From the NCBI GenBank assembly GCA_016785955.1, contig JAEUWH010000041.1:1-49877 (forward strand): DNA of 49,877 nucleotides. The letters are read 5' to 3'. How positions within the stretch are numbered: position 1 is the first letter of the stretch; the number at the start of each line of letters is the position of its first letter. Of the stretch, positions 42,833 through 49,877 are shown piece after piece. The notes beneath the pieces were generated by a model, which was not told the DNA's origin, did not search any database, and was given only the letters and a program-made list of their open reading frames with translations. A program made the translations under genes and the position numbers. The stretch is from Pseudobdellovibrionaceae bacterium (GTDB taxonomy: Bacteria; Bdellovibrionota; Bdellovibrionia; Bdellovibrionales; Bdellovibrionaceae).

Positions 42833-43196
42833 GCGTCTACTCCTTTTCATCTCTATTATTAAATATGTGTGTATGCACTATTTATACCCAAATTTGATGT
42901 TGGAGTGGGAGTCCTGCAAAGCTGTCTAAATGACAAAAAAATTGCATGGTAGAGGAAAAACGCCCCAAGTGTATCCCTATATTCCAGAGAAGATATCGTG
43001 TTGTATATGTTAGTTATATCGGACGAAGACGTAGGCAAAGTGGTAATGAAGTCGATCTAGAAAGGTTGGTAAGAACACAACCTAGATAGGTTGGTAATGA
43101 CACTAGATGGTTGGTAAAGACAGACAGTTGTTAACGAGACAATGACTGAGCGCAAACAACTTTCAACCCGAAATCTGATAGATTAAGCTGCGTCTT
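42833..43196. other. Intergenic region with dispersed repeats
   Basis: About 360 bases separate the SDR gene from the DUF72 gene, and both may start in it. I see no reading frame with a ribosome site. The right half holds the tandem repeat copies listed separately. No T-tailed hairpin is evident. Confidence 0.5.
43056..43122 (+). repeat. Three tandem copies of the CTAGATAGGTTGGTAATGAC-type repeat
   Basis: Units start at about 43056 (TCTAGAAAGGTTGGTAAGAA...), 43081 (CCTAGATAGGTTGGTAATGA...) and 43103 (CTAGATGGTTGGTAAAGAC...). The middle unit is the full 22-base form also found inverted at 45224-45245 and, but for its first base, at 46774-46795. A partial unit, TGGTAATGAA, precedes at 43041. 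Repetition at three intergenic sites within 4 kb suggests a mobile or protein-binding repeat. Confidence 0.75.
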
Positions 43197-44081
43197 ATGG
43201 AATTTGGTAAAATCGCAAATGTTGATCACGTGAACTGGGAGATTCCTAATGAGGACCCTTTAACTCGGCCATTTCTAAATCAGTTTGCAACTAAAAAAAC
43301 AAAATTTTATATTGGAGCACCGGCGTGGGGACATAAAGAGTGGATCGGGCGTCTTTATCCGCCAAAAACTCCGGCCACAGATTTTTTGTTTCATTATTCT
43401 CGAAACTTTAACACAATCGAACTGAATACAACTCATTATCGGATTCCCACCGCGGATGTAGTTAAAAATTGGGTTAACAAAGTTCCTGGTGATTTTCTTT
43501 TTTGTCCTAAGATTCCACAATTGATTTCGCACGCTGTGAATGGTTTAGTCGATTCCAGCAACGTCAGTGAGTGGATCAAGGCGATTGATAGGTTTGGTTC
43601 GAATTTAGGTCCTTGTTTTTTACAATTGCCGCCGACATTTAGTTATACGTTTAAAGCAGAGCTTTTTCAGTTTCTGAAGTTGTGGCCTGCGGGTTATAAG
43701 CTGGCCATCGAGTTTCGACATCCCAGTTGGTTTGGCGAGGGGCGCGTATTGGCAGCGCTGGTTGAGTATTTGCAAAAACGAGATATCGGTTTAGTGATCA
43801 CTGATGTGGCGGGACGTCGGGATGTTGTGCATACGTCGATTAGTGCATCTTTTTCTTTTTTGCGATTTATAGGTAATGATTTGCATGACAGCGATTTTTC
43901 TCGAGTGCGTCTGTGGGCCCAGCGTTTGGAGGGGTGGCAGCAACAGGGTCTTCAGAATTTATTTTTTATCGTGCATCAGCCAGATGACCTTAAGACGCCG
44001 GAAATGTCTGATTTTGTAATCGATGAGCTGAATGTTATTTGTCGGGCGGGGCTGGCACCTTTGGCAAAGCCATTGTTGTAG
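43197..44081 (+). CDS. DUF72 (YecE-like) protein
   Basis: This 294-residue protein belongs to the DUF72/YecE family, a TIM-barrel-like fold of uncertain function. Typical motifs are FYIGAPAWGHKEWIGRLYPP near the start, FNTIELNTTHYRIP, FCPKIPQLISH, FLQLPPTF and LAIEFRHPSWF. There is no export signal. ATG 43197 has no clear ribosome site, and the first 35 residues are not part of the family core, so a later start cannot be excluded. It is followed after 7 bases by the mug-like gene. Confidence 0.85.
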   Translation: MEFGKIANVDHVNWEIPNEDPLTRPFLNQFATKKTKFYIGAPAWGHKEWIGRLYPPKTPATDFLFHYSRNFNTIELNTTHYRIPTADVVKNWVNKVPGDFLFCPKIPQLISHAVNGLVDSSNVSEWIKAIDRFGSNLGPCFLQLPPTFSYTFKAELFQFLKLWPAGYKLAIEFRHPSWFGEGRVLAALVEYLQKRDIGLVITDVAGRRDVVHTSISASFSFLRFIGNDLHDSDFSRVRLWAQRLEGWQQQGLQNLFFIVHQPDDLKTPEMSDFVIDELNVICRAGLAPLAKPLL

Positions 44082-44088
44082 GGGGTGT

Positions 44089-44586
44089 ATGCCTGATCCT
44101 GTTTTACCTGATTTATTTTGTCACGATCTAAAAGTGATTTTTTGTGGTAGTCGTCCGGGTGATATTTCGGCGAAAAGAAAAGCGTACTATGCTCATCCCG
44201 GAAATAAATTTTGGTCGATCATATATGAAATTGGTTTGCTTCCACGGTTGTATAGGTCCCAAGAGTATGAATTGGTCCGTCAACAGGGAATTGGTTTGAC
44301 GGATCTAGGGAAGGATTCATACGGTCAAGACAAAGGCTGGAAGGCAACCGAGACTGATGTTCTGCGATTGCGAAGCCAAATTTTAAAATGGCAACCGCAG
44401 GTACTGGCGTTTACCAGCAAGACGTCGGCTCAATATTTTTTGGGTCGTAAAGTCCAATATGGTTTGCAGTCGGAAAAAATGGGCAACACGTTCATTTTTG
44501 CATTGCCTTCGACGTCTGGAGCAAACCGCGGGCATTGGGATAAAGTTTTTTGGTTCGAGTTGGCGCAATTTTTAAAAAATAATTGA
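44089..44586 (+). CDS. mug: Mismatch-specific uracil-DNA glycosylase (Mug-like)
   Basis: This 165-residue protein has both signature motifs of the Mug/TDG branch of uracil-DNA glycosylases: VIFCGSRPGD near the N-terminus (usual form GINPG) and LPSTSGANRGHW near the C-terminus (usual form PSxSGxNR). It should remove uracil or thymine from mismatches. The family Asn in the first motif is replaced here by Arg, which may alter activity. ATG 44089 follows AGGGGG at short distance; the open frame begins earlier inside the DUF72 gene. The pair is probably co-transcribed. Confidence 0.82.
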   Translation: MPDPVLPDLFCHDLKVIFCGSRPGDISAKRKAYYAHPGNKFWSIIYEIGLLPRLYRSQEYELVRQQGIGLTDLGKDSYGQDKGWKATETDVLRLRSQILKWQPQVLAFTSKTSAQYFLGRKVQYGLQSEKMGNTFIFALPSTSGANRGHWDKVFWFELAQFLKNN

Positions 44587-44661
44587 ATGGCTATAGGTAT
44601 AGAAACTGTAAGGTATGGAATCTGCATAAAGTCTGTATATGTTGCTTAACAGGAGGCAAAG

Positions 44662-44910
44662 ATGGGTATTATTGGTACAATCATTGTGGGATTTATTGTA
44701 GGGTTAGTGGCTCGTTTTATTAAACCAGGTGATGATCGTATGGGAATTATGTTGACGACGATTGTGGGGATTTTAGGGGCATTCATAGGAACTTATTTGG
44801 GACAGGCGTTGGGAATATATCACGTCGGTGAACCGGCTGGATTTTTGGGAGCGGTATTAGGCTCAATTGTTTTGCTGTCGTTGATTAAAGTCGCGGCCTT
44901 GCGGGCATAA
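44662..44910 (+). CDS. GlsB/YeaQ/YmgE-family small membrane protein
   Basis: This 82-residue inner-membrane protein has three short hydrophobic, glycine-rich helices (about 3-18, 28-48, 58-78), e.g. GTIIVGFIVGLVARFIKPGDD, which is the signature of the transglycosylase-associated/GlsB family. Family members are often stress-induced; the mechanism is unknown. A strong AGGAGG site precedes ATG 44662. It is convergent with the next small gene, 12 bases away. Confidence 0.88.
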   Translation: MGIIGTIIVGFIVGLVARFIKPGDDRMGIMLTTIVGILGAFIGTYLGQALGIYHVGEPAGFLGAVLGSIVLLSLIKVAALRA

Positions 44911-44922
44911 CCGTAAAATAGA

Positions 44923-45201
44923 TTATCTGACGATGTGCCGCTCGCACATCGTGGCTTCAATTTCAATCCAGTGCCGCGGCATTGAACGTCGAATCGACTC
45001 AAATGTATTATGGGTGTGGAATATGTTGTATTCTTCAACGGAACGCAGCTCTTCACAGGACACCCGTTGATGGTTGTCTTGAACATCGAGGGAGTCGACG
45101 TAGATATCCAGGTTTGTGCCGTATTTATTTTTGGGGATAGCGGTTTTCGTGTAACGTTTGTTTTTAAAAAGATCTTTTTTTTGATTTTGAACGTGTGGCA
45201 T
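44923..45201 (-). CDS. Small hypothetical protein
   Basis: This 92-residue frame is preceded by a strong AGGAGG site 5 bases before ATG 45201, which makes it a real gene in my view. The product is basic at the N-terminus (VQNQKKDLFKNKRYTKT) and acidic in the middle, with no signal peptide or membrane helix. I do not recognise it. It lies next to a copy of the dispersed repeat and shares the minus strand with the AbiEi-TetR gene upstream. Confidence 0.6.
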   Translation of the reverse strand: MPHVQNQKKDLFKNKRYTKTAIPKNKYGTNLDIYVDSLDVQDNHQRVSCEELRSVEEYNIFHTHNTFESIRRSMPRHWIEIEATMCERHIVR

Positions 45202-45223
45202 AATGCCTCCTTATCTGTCATTA

Positions 45224-45245
45224 TGTCATTACCAACCTATCTAGG
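45224..45245 (-). repeat. Single inverted copy of the 22-bp dispersed repeat
   Basis: The reverse complement of this stretch reads CCTAGATAGGTTGGTAATGA followed by CA, an exact match to the 43081 unit. It overlaps by one base a hairpin at 45245-45270. Confidence 0.75.
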
Positions 45246-45270
45246 TCTGGCAGATGTTGATCTGCCAGAC
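45245..45270. repeat. 11-bp hairpin abutting the dispersed repeat
   Basis: GTCTGGCAGAT and ATCTGCCAGAC pair perfectly around a GTTG loop. No T run follows on either strand, so it is not a standard intrinsic terminator, though it sits 45-70 bases after the stop of the AbiEi-TetR gene. It could be a transcript-end stabiliser or part of a mobile-element end. Confidence 0.6.
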
Positions 45271-45314
45271 TAATACGAGATGTCCTTGCCAATACGAGCT
45301 GCGAATTCTGTGCC

Positions 45315-46601
45315 TTAAAGTGGAGAGAAGGCAACTTTTATAAGAGTGTCAACTAACGTATTTTTATACTCATCCAGAAAGCTATGTTTGGCCGTTTGTA
45401 ACTTTAGTTTATCGATGTAGTACCAGCGCATGATGGCGTATTGATCCATTGATTGGGCGACCATGGTCGCTCGTGCTTCTGCGATTTGATAACTGATATG
45501 AGGGAGGTCTCGTTGAATTAGGCGGGCGATGAATTCGATCATTTTGCTACAAATGTCTTCAATAAGAACTTTGGAAACATTGCTATTTTCGGCGATCGTC
45601 CACATCTGAATGCGGTAATTAAATTCGTCTTGGTCTGTGGCGTTTAGAATCGATAGCAGCATGTCCTGCAGGAATGCAACAGATTCAGGGGGGAGGTCGA
45701 TAAACATTCCAGGAATGATAGAGTTGCGAACACGACGTTCCAGAGCGGTGTGTACGGTTAAAATGATAGTGCGACGACTAGAAAAATATTGTGCCACCGT
45801 GGACAACGGTACGCCGGCCTCGTCAGCCAATGCTTGTGTTCCTAGGCCTGAAGCACCTTTTTGAGAATAAATTGTTAGGGCGGCATCCAGCAGTCTAATA
45901 CGGATGGCCTCGTGCGGATCGTTAACTTCCAGGCGCCAGGGTGCGGTGTTTGGCCCTTTTGAATCAAGATAGTCTTCGTCGAAACGAATTTTTTTTAAAC
46001 TTTTTTCGATCGATGTTTTAAGAAGTGCATCGTACTCGCGAATGCGGTCAATGTTGACGTTGCCAAGCCGTAGATATTCTTTCAAAACTTGTCGTTTTAA
46101 GTTTTCACTCAGGTCATGTAAAAATAATTCAGCGAGTGAGCGTTCTGTGTCGTAAATAGCGATTGTGCGTTCATATAGTTTGCTTGATGTGATGCCAATC
46201 ATACGTCGAGGGCTGACGCGGTGAAAATGAATTAATTTGTTTTTTTGATTTTTACTGCGGTCGATGTCGACTTCGATGCGTTGGGGATCATGGGGTAAAA
46301 GACCATGAAATCGCAGGGCCGTTTTTCCGGATAAAATAGATTCGGGAAAAAATTCGGCGACAATTAAAATTTCAGCTTGGTGACGAGAAAGTCCATCGGT
46401 GCGATAGTAGCCGCTACCAACGGGAAAAATTTTTTTCAAGCGAACGGCATTTTCGACGATGGATCTTTTGCCATAGGCTTCCATCAGCTGCGCTCGAGTG
46501 TATATCGCCGGCACATCTAGCTTAAGAGATGCTTTTGTCATATCACAAACTAAAGCAAATAAGTTTAGAGGTGGCAAGAGTGCAGGCTTTGATGAATTCA
46601 C
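45315..46601 (-). CDS. AbiEi-like / TetR fusion regulator
   Basis: This 428-residue protein has two parts. Residues about 30-190 look like an AbiEi-type protein: a winged-helix start (YTRAQLMEAYGKRSIVENAVRLKKIFPV) and a C-terminal core with ILSGKTALRFHGLL and YERTIAIYDTERSLAELF. Residues about 230-420 are a TetR regulator with helix-turn-helix LADEAGVPLSTVAQYFSSRRTI. No AbiEii toxin gene is nearby. It probably is a repressor with two DNA-binding modules. The start is GTG 46601 or ATG 46541; neither has a good ribosome site. A palindrome lies 18 bases upstream. Confidence 0.75.
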   Translation of the reverse strand: MNSSKPALLPPLNLFALVCDMTKASLKLDVPAIYTRAQLMEAYGKRSIVENAVRLKKIFPVGSGYYRTDGLSRHQAEILIVAEFFPESILSGKTALRFHGLLPHDPQRIEVDIDRSKNQKNKLIHFHRVSPRRMIGITSSKLYERTIAIYDTERSLAELFLHDLSENLKRQVLKEYLRLGNVNIDRIREYDALLKTSIEKSLKKIRFDEDYLDSKGPNTAPWRLEVNDPHEAIRIRLLDAALTIYSQKGASGLGTQALADEAGVPLSTVAQYFSSRRTIILTVHTALERRVRNSIIPGMFIDLPPESVAFLQDMLLSILNATDQDEFNYRIQMWTIAENSNVSKVLIEDICSKMIEFIARLIQRDLPHISYQIAEARATMVAQSMDQYAIMRWYYIDKLKLQTAKHSFLDEYKNTLVDTLIKVAFSPL

Positions 46602-46618
46602 TATTTTTCAAAACATGT

Positions 46619-46636
46619 CGCAAACTAGAGTTTGCG
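46619..46636. promoter_or_regulatory. Candidate operator palindrome of the AbiEi-TetR gene
   Basis: CGCAAACT and AGTTTGCG form an 8-bp inverted repeat separated by two bases. The spacing and size fit a TetR-type operator, and it lies 18 bases upstream of the GTG start, where binding would block transcription. Autoregulation is inferred. Confidence 0.5.
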
Positions 46637-46737
46637 GCATAAAGGGTAATTCTCTTGTAGAAAAAAACAGAAGGTAAAACGATTTAACTATAACGTTTGT
46701 GTGTCTATATTTGGTTATGTTACGTCGGGACTAATGA

Positions 46738-46795
46738 CCTAGATGGATTTGTGATGACAGTTGGTAATGATGATCTAGATAGGTTGGTAATGACA
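46738..46795 (+). repeat. Two more copies of the dispersed repeat
   Basis: A degenerate unit begins at 46738 (CCTAGATGGATTTGTGATGA...) and a near-perfect one at 46774 (TCTAGATAGGTTGGTAATGA...). A partial GTTGGTAATGA lies between. The orientation is the same as at 43056-43122. Confidence 0.72.
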
Positions 46796-46874
46796 AGAGT
46801 CGAGCTATTTGTGTAAGTGTGCTTTTTATATAACTTATGAGGCAGGCACGGTCTCTCAGCTTAAACTCTTTTCC

Positions 46875-46902
46875 TTTCTTTCTTTCTTTCTTTCTTTCTT
46901 TC
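46875..46902. repeat. Seven-unit TTTC microsatellite
   Basis: Seven uninterrupted TTTC units run from 46875 to 46902. Tetranucleotide tracts change length by replication slippage and drive phase variation in some bacteria. Here no supported gene spans it; it lies about 70 bases beyond the stop of the secreted-protein gene. Confidence 0.9.
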
Positions 46903-46917
46903 TCGTTCGTTAATAAG

Positions 46918-46946
46918 GCTTGTATCATGATGTGTATGATACAAGC
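46918..46946. terminator. 11-bp hairpin, possible terminator
   Basis: GCTTGTATCAT and ATGATACAAGC pair perfectly around a 7-base loop. It lies 27 bases after the stop of the minus-strand secreted-protein gene. The downstream sequence on that strand is CTTATTAAC, only weakly T-rich, so termination is uncertain. Confidence 0.4.
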
Positions 46947-46972
46947 TTATTACTATGCTACGATAAAGTTTT

Positions 46973-47461
46973 TTAGAAAAGTGTGGTTGGGTATTCCCAG
47001 TAGCCTTGGCCACGCTCCGGAAAATCATAGTCTCCGAAAGAGTTTGATTCTCGATAGTATTCTTGCTCATAGGTTTCTAAGAAACCTTGGGTTGCATAAT
47101 CGTTGACATGACGATTGTCACCACCACTGAATCTGCCGCGGCAGGCGGCCTGTTTTCCTTTGGTTACACATGTTTTGTAGAATGAAAGTGAGATCCACTG
47201 ATTATATTTACAATGGTTGTTCGCAAAACAATTGTATTCGGCTAGGCCGACTTCGTATGTTTGCGTGCCCCACATAGCGATCATTTTAATAAATGCTTTG
47301 GTTTGGCCATTTATACGTTTTACTTTGTATTTAGGACTGGCATAGATCACTTTATGTTGTAACGGACCAACTTTGGAAATTCTTTGGAAGGTCAAAGACG
47401 CTGAGAAACCGATGCTGGATGCAAAAACAAAAAATGCGATCCATTTGCTAATTGTATTCAT
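46973..47461 (-). CDS. Secreted protein of unknown function
   Basis: This 162-residue protein has a signal peptide (MNTISKWIAFFVFASSIGFSAS) and a mature part with four cysteines (NCFANNHC and, further on, KTCVTKGKQAACRG) that could form two disulfides. The C-terminal third is rich in Tyr, Glu and Gly. I do not recognise a family. ATG 47461 with a GAGGTG site is preferred; a GTG two codons upstream is in frame. It stands alone between the microsatellite and rmuC. Confidence 0.65.
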   Translation of the reverse strand: MNTISKWIAFFVFASSIGFSASLTFQRISKVGPLQHKVIYASPKYKVKRINGQTKAFIKMIAMWGTQTYEVGLAEYNCFANNHCKYNQWISLSFYKTCVTKGKQAACRGRFSGGDNRHVNDYATQGFLETYEQEYYRESNSFGDYDFPERGQGYWEYPTTLF

Positions 47462-47559
47462 ATTCACCTCGAATGAAATTTTCTAGCGAATGGAATCAAG
47501 GTCGGGTATCAATTTGTTCTGTTTGGGAATTGTTTACAGGCTGTTAACCTGAAAAAAAT

Positions 47560-48999
47560 TTACTCTTTGGGTGGTTCCAGGCTCAGAGTGCGGGTCGTTT
47601 TCTCGATGGGCTCGATGATTTCCATATCGTCGTTGCCATCGATGGACTTTAGTTCTTTAAATCGACGAGCCGAAACGAGTACGCGTGTCTCGTAGCTGGC
47701 CAGTGTTTTGTTATAGCTGTCTACGGATGAACTCAATTGATTTCCTAGTTTTTCAAAGTGCCCGCGCATGTCGATGAGGCGTTTGTAGAGTTCCTTGCCT
47801 AATTGGCTGATGTGGGTGGCATTTTCGGTGAGTGCGGCCTGTTTCCATCCATAGGAAACGGCCTTTAAAAGAGCAATCAGGGTGGTGGGGGTGGCCAGGA
47901 TCACTTTCTCGGACACACCCTCTTCGATCAGCAGGGGCGAGACTTCTAGGGCCGAGCTAAAAAAGCTTTCACCGGGCAGAAAGAGAACGACGAATTCAGG
48001 GGATTCTTCAAACTGTTCCCAGTAGGATTTACGTGACAGCTCGGTGATTCGAGTGCGGATATGTCCGGCGTGTTGTAAAAGAAGTTCTTTCTTAAGGGTT
48101 TCATCTTCGGTTTGTGCGGCCTCTAGATAGGCGTGAAGAACGGCTTTTGAGTCAACAATGATGGATTTTTTTCCGGGAAGACGAACCGTCATATCGGGGC
48201 GAAGTCGACCTTCTTCGGTGTCGATGGATTCTTGTTGAACAAAATCACAATGCTCCAACATGCCGGCGATTTCGACGACGCGTTTAAGTTGAAGTTCACC
48301 CCAGCGGCCCCGAACATGCGGTGTCCGAAGGGCTTTGACCAAATTCGAGGTTTCGCTGCGAAGTTTATCTTGGGATTCTTTCAGAAAATTGAAATGCGAG
48401 AAAAGATTGGTGAACGACTCCACACGATTTTTCTCGAGTTCGTTTAGTTTGTTTTCAAACTTGTTTAAGGTGTCGTAGATGGGGCTGACGGTTTGTTTGA
48501 TTTCGGTGCGACGGTGATCTAATTCCTTCAAGTTGGTTTGATTGAGGGTGTCGAAGCTGGATTTAGCCAGGTTTAAGAAGGAGTGGTTGTTTTGGTTTAG
48601 TGAATCTAAGCTGAGACTTTTAAAGTTCTCGAGCAACTTTTCTTTGGCTGATTCGACAAACGAGAGTTGTTCGCTGAAGTGTTTTTTAGTTTGCTCAATT
48701 TCAGATTCCAGTTTTGAGCGCGACTCAGCGAGAGAGATAATTTTTTGATTGAGCTGAGTAAGTTCAGTTTTAAGTTCGGAGTTATGATGGCGAAGTTCTT
48801 TGTTTTCGTTGTTTGAGACTTTTAGTTGAGATTGAATATCTTGAAGATGGATTTGGTTTTTAAGTTCTGAATCTTTCAAGGCGAGTTCAATATTTCTCAT
48901 ATTATCAGTCAGTGTTTTTCTCCAAAGATAGAAAAAAAACAGTGTTGTACCTGCCAATAATACAAGCAACGCAATCGCGACAGATTCAAATAAGGACAT
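47560..48999 (-). CDS. rmuC: RmuC-family protein
   Basis: RmuC is a membrane-anchored, nuclease-like protein that limits recombination at inverted repeats in E. coli. Here an N-terminal helix (about 6-27), a long coiled coil (about 40-190) and the RmuC domain (about 205-440) are visible, the last with VRGRWGELQLKRVVEIAGM, RPDMTVRLPGKKSIIVDSKA and FVVLFLPGESFF. ATG 48999, 5 bases after GAGGAGGG, gives 479 residues; the frame could begin at 49053 but without a ribosome site. A proline-rich tail ends the protein. Confidence 0.92.
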   Translation of the reverse strand: MSLFESVAIALLVLLAGTTLFFFYLWRKTLTDNMRNIELALKDSELKNQIHLQDIQSQLKVSNNENKELRHHNSELKTELTQLNQKIISLAESRSKLESEIEQTKKHFSEQLSFVESAKEKLLENFKSLSLDSLNQNNHSFLNLAKSSFDTLNQTNLKELDHRRTEIKQTVSPIYDTLNKFENKLNELEKNRVESFTNLFSHFNFLKESQDKLRSETSNLVKALRTPHVRGRWGELQLKRVVEIAGMLEHCDFVQQESIDTEEGRLRPDMTVRLPGKKSIIVDSKAVLHAYLEAAQTEDETLKKELLLQHAGHIRTRITELSRKSYWEQFEESPEFVVLFLPGESFFSSALEVSPLLIEEGVSEKVILATPTTLIALLKAVSYGWKQAALTENATHISQLGKELYKRLIDMRGHFEKLGNQLSSSVDSYNKTLASYETRVLVSARRFKELKSIDGNDDMEIIEPIEKTTRTLSLEPPKE

Positions 49000-49137
49000 T
49001 AGACCCTCCTCAATGCCCATATATTGGCACGCTTCGAGCACTTTTTCGAACATTTAAAGTTTTTTTTAGATATCTACTATGAGGATTATAAAGCTTGACT
49101 TTAAACAATCCCGCGCGCAAGGTAAGACAACATTTAT

Positions 49138-49214
<77 letters not shown>

Positions 49215-49380
49215 AACTTTTCTTTAGTTATCTCAGTTTAAAAGCAAATTACCAGTAGAGTTAAGTACTTATAATCACTAACAAGTCTATTTCGATCTTA
49301 TAGCGAAGACCCCTTAAAGTCCCCCTAAATGACCCATGTTCCCTTCCATTTCCCTGCCAAATAAAAAATCTTTTGTGAAT

Positions 49381-49417
49381 ATTTACAGAATTTCAAATTT
49401 CTTGAACCTCTGTAAAT
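49381..49417. promoter_or_regulatory. Inverted repeat upstream of the XRE gene
   Basis: ATTTACAGA (49381-49389) and TCTGTAAAT (49409-49417) form a perfect 9-bp inverted repeat with 19 bases between. It lies about 55 bases before an XRE-type regulator and could be its operator. It contains a TTGAAC that may serve as -35. Confidence 0.4.
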
Positions 49418-49470
49418 TTTTACACCATTTCAATTTTTAAGGAGCCTCTATATCGCAAAAGGAGGCGAAT

Positions 49471-49770
49471 ATGAAGAACCGAGGAGTTGTCTTAAGAAAA
49501 CTTCGGCAGGTAAACAAGCTCAACCTTAAACAGGCAGCCCGTGCTATTGGCTGTAGTGTTGGTTGGCTGAGTGAGATCGAAAACGAATCAGAAAAATGTC
49601 GCATAGACGATGGTGAGTATCAAAGGATACTTGCCATCTACAAGGGCGACGAACACAAAAAGTTGATTCATGCGTGTTTGTCCCAAACAAAAGCAGCAAA
49701 AATCGAAAAAACGATTTCTTATGATGGCTCAATATTGAACCCAGATTCGCGGATAAAGCGCGTTAATTGA
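49471..49770 (+). CDS. Small XRE-family regulator
   Basis: This 99-residue protein is a helix-turn-helix regulator of the XRE/Cro type: LRKLRQVNKLNLKQAARAIGCSVGWLSEIENESEK (about 9-43) is the DNA-binding unit. The remaining 50 residues are short and basic. AAAGGAGG precedes ATG 49471. Small stand-alone XRE proteins are common in mobile elements, and this one follows a tRNA gene, but no integrase is visible in the window. Confidence 0.85.
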   Translation: MKNRGVVLRKLRQVNKLNLKQAARAIGCSVGWLSEIENESEKCRIDDGEYQRILAIYKGDEHKKLIHACLSQTKAAKIEKTISYDGSILNPDSRIKRVN

Positions 49771-49814
49771 ATAGATTTTCATTTTATAAAATTAAACAAA
49801 GTTTTTCTATCCAA

Positions 49815-49862
49815 GATTTTCGTTTTTGAAAATCAGGAGGCCTCGTCATGCCCAAAATTTAA
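49815..49862 (+). other. Hairpin, ribosome site and very short frame
   Basis: A 7-bp hairpin (GATTTTC/GAAAATC, 49815-49834) is followed at once by a perfect AGGAGG (49835-49840) and, 7 bases later, ATG 49848. The frame stops after four codons (MPKI, stop at 49860-49862). It could be a tiny leader peptide or a gene start broken by a frameshift; the window ends 15 bases later. Confidence 0.35.
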
Positions 49863-49877
49863 CTTATTTACCTCGAA

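Larger units (their letters stand above)
46602..46972. other. Intergenic region with palindrome, repeats and a microsatellite
   Basis: About 370 bases without a supported gene. It holds, left to right, an 18-bp palindrome, two copies of the dispersed repeat, a seven-unit TTTC tract and an 11-bp hairpin (all listed separately). An 89-codon plus-strand frame across the tract is judged spurious. Confidence 0.6.

Noticed and set aside
43041-43122. Possible CRISPR array
   Set aside because: The units are only about 22 bases, degenerate and nearly contiguous without uniform spacers, and no cas genes are present.
44820-45221. 133-codon minus-strand frame
   Set aside because: It is a different frame of the 92-residue gene at 44923-45201, which has the ribosome site; it also runs into the GlsB-like gene.
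46837-47106. 89-codon plus-strand frame across the TTTC tract
   Set aside because: There is no ribosome site, it is low complexity, and it is antisense to the secreted-protein gene.

Overview
The window looks like chromosomal DNA from a Bdellovibrionota bacterium (Bdellovibrio-type predator or close relative). This rests on the gene content: a long operon resembling the Myxococcus/Bdellovibrio Agl-Glt envelope machine, many lipoproteins and secreted proteins of unknown function, and an AglRQS-like proton channel set. The taxonomic call is an inference; there is no rRNA gene in the window.

Layout. 1-842 is a G-rich stretch without a recognisable gene. 843-6836 (minus) is a complete oligopeptide ABC importer operon, read oppD-oppF-oppA-oppB-oppC, preceded on the same strand by a SohB-type membrane protease. 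8047-10234 holds a secreted polyproline protein and an unknown protein, convergent. 10343-18204 (plus) is a tightly overlapping housekeeping run: cysteine desulfurase, mnmA, mtaB, rnc, era, der and an NSS-family transporter. The first three act in tRNA modification; rnc, era and der act in RNA processing and ribosome assembly. A stand-alone receiver protein, a porin-like protein, a two-haem lipoprotein and a large beta-propeller-like lipoprotein follow (18257-23653).

24139-34826 (plus) is a ten-gene operon: MotA/TolQ/ExbB channel, two TolR/ExbD proteins, two TPR-like periplasmic proteins, a TonB/AgmX-like protein, a small exported protein, a lipoprotein, an outer-membrane beta-barrel and a von Willebrand A lipoprotein. 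Together they could form an energised trans-envelope complex like the Glt gliding/adhesion machine.

34861-38200 is accessory: an AlkB-like dioxygenase with a small upstream gene, a recombinase-like fragment, and an AbiE type IV toxin-antitoxin pair with a perfect inverted repeat at its promoter. The toxin reading frame runs into a serine-recombinase-like tail and straight through its own intrinsic terminator without a stop codon. Next comes a translationally coupled riboflavin operon with an MFS exporter (41016-38027, minus), a divergent LysR regulator and an SDR enzyme.

42833-46972 contains DUF72, Mug, GlsB-like and unknown genes plus an unusual AbiEi-TetR fusion regulator, interspersed with several copies of a 22-bp dispersed repeat. 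The window ends with a secreted protein, rmuC, an initiator tRNA-Met gene and a small XRE regulator.

The most interesting points are the non-stop toxin frame, the AbiEi-TetR fusion, the dispersed repeat and the Glt-like operon.
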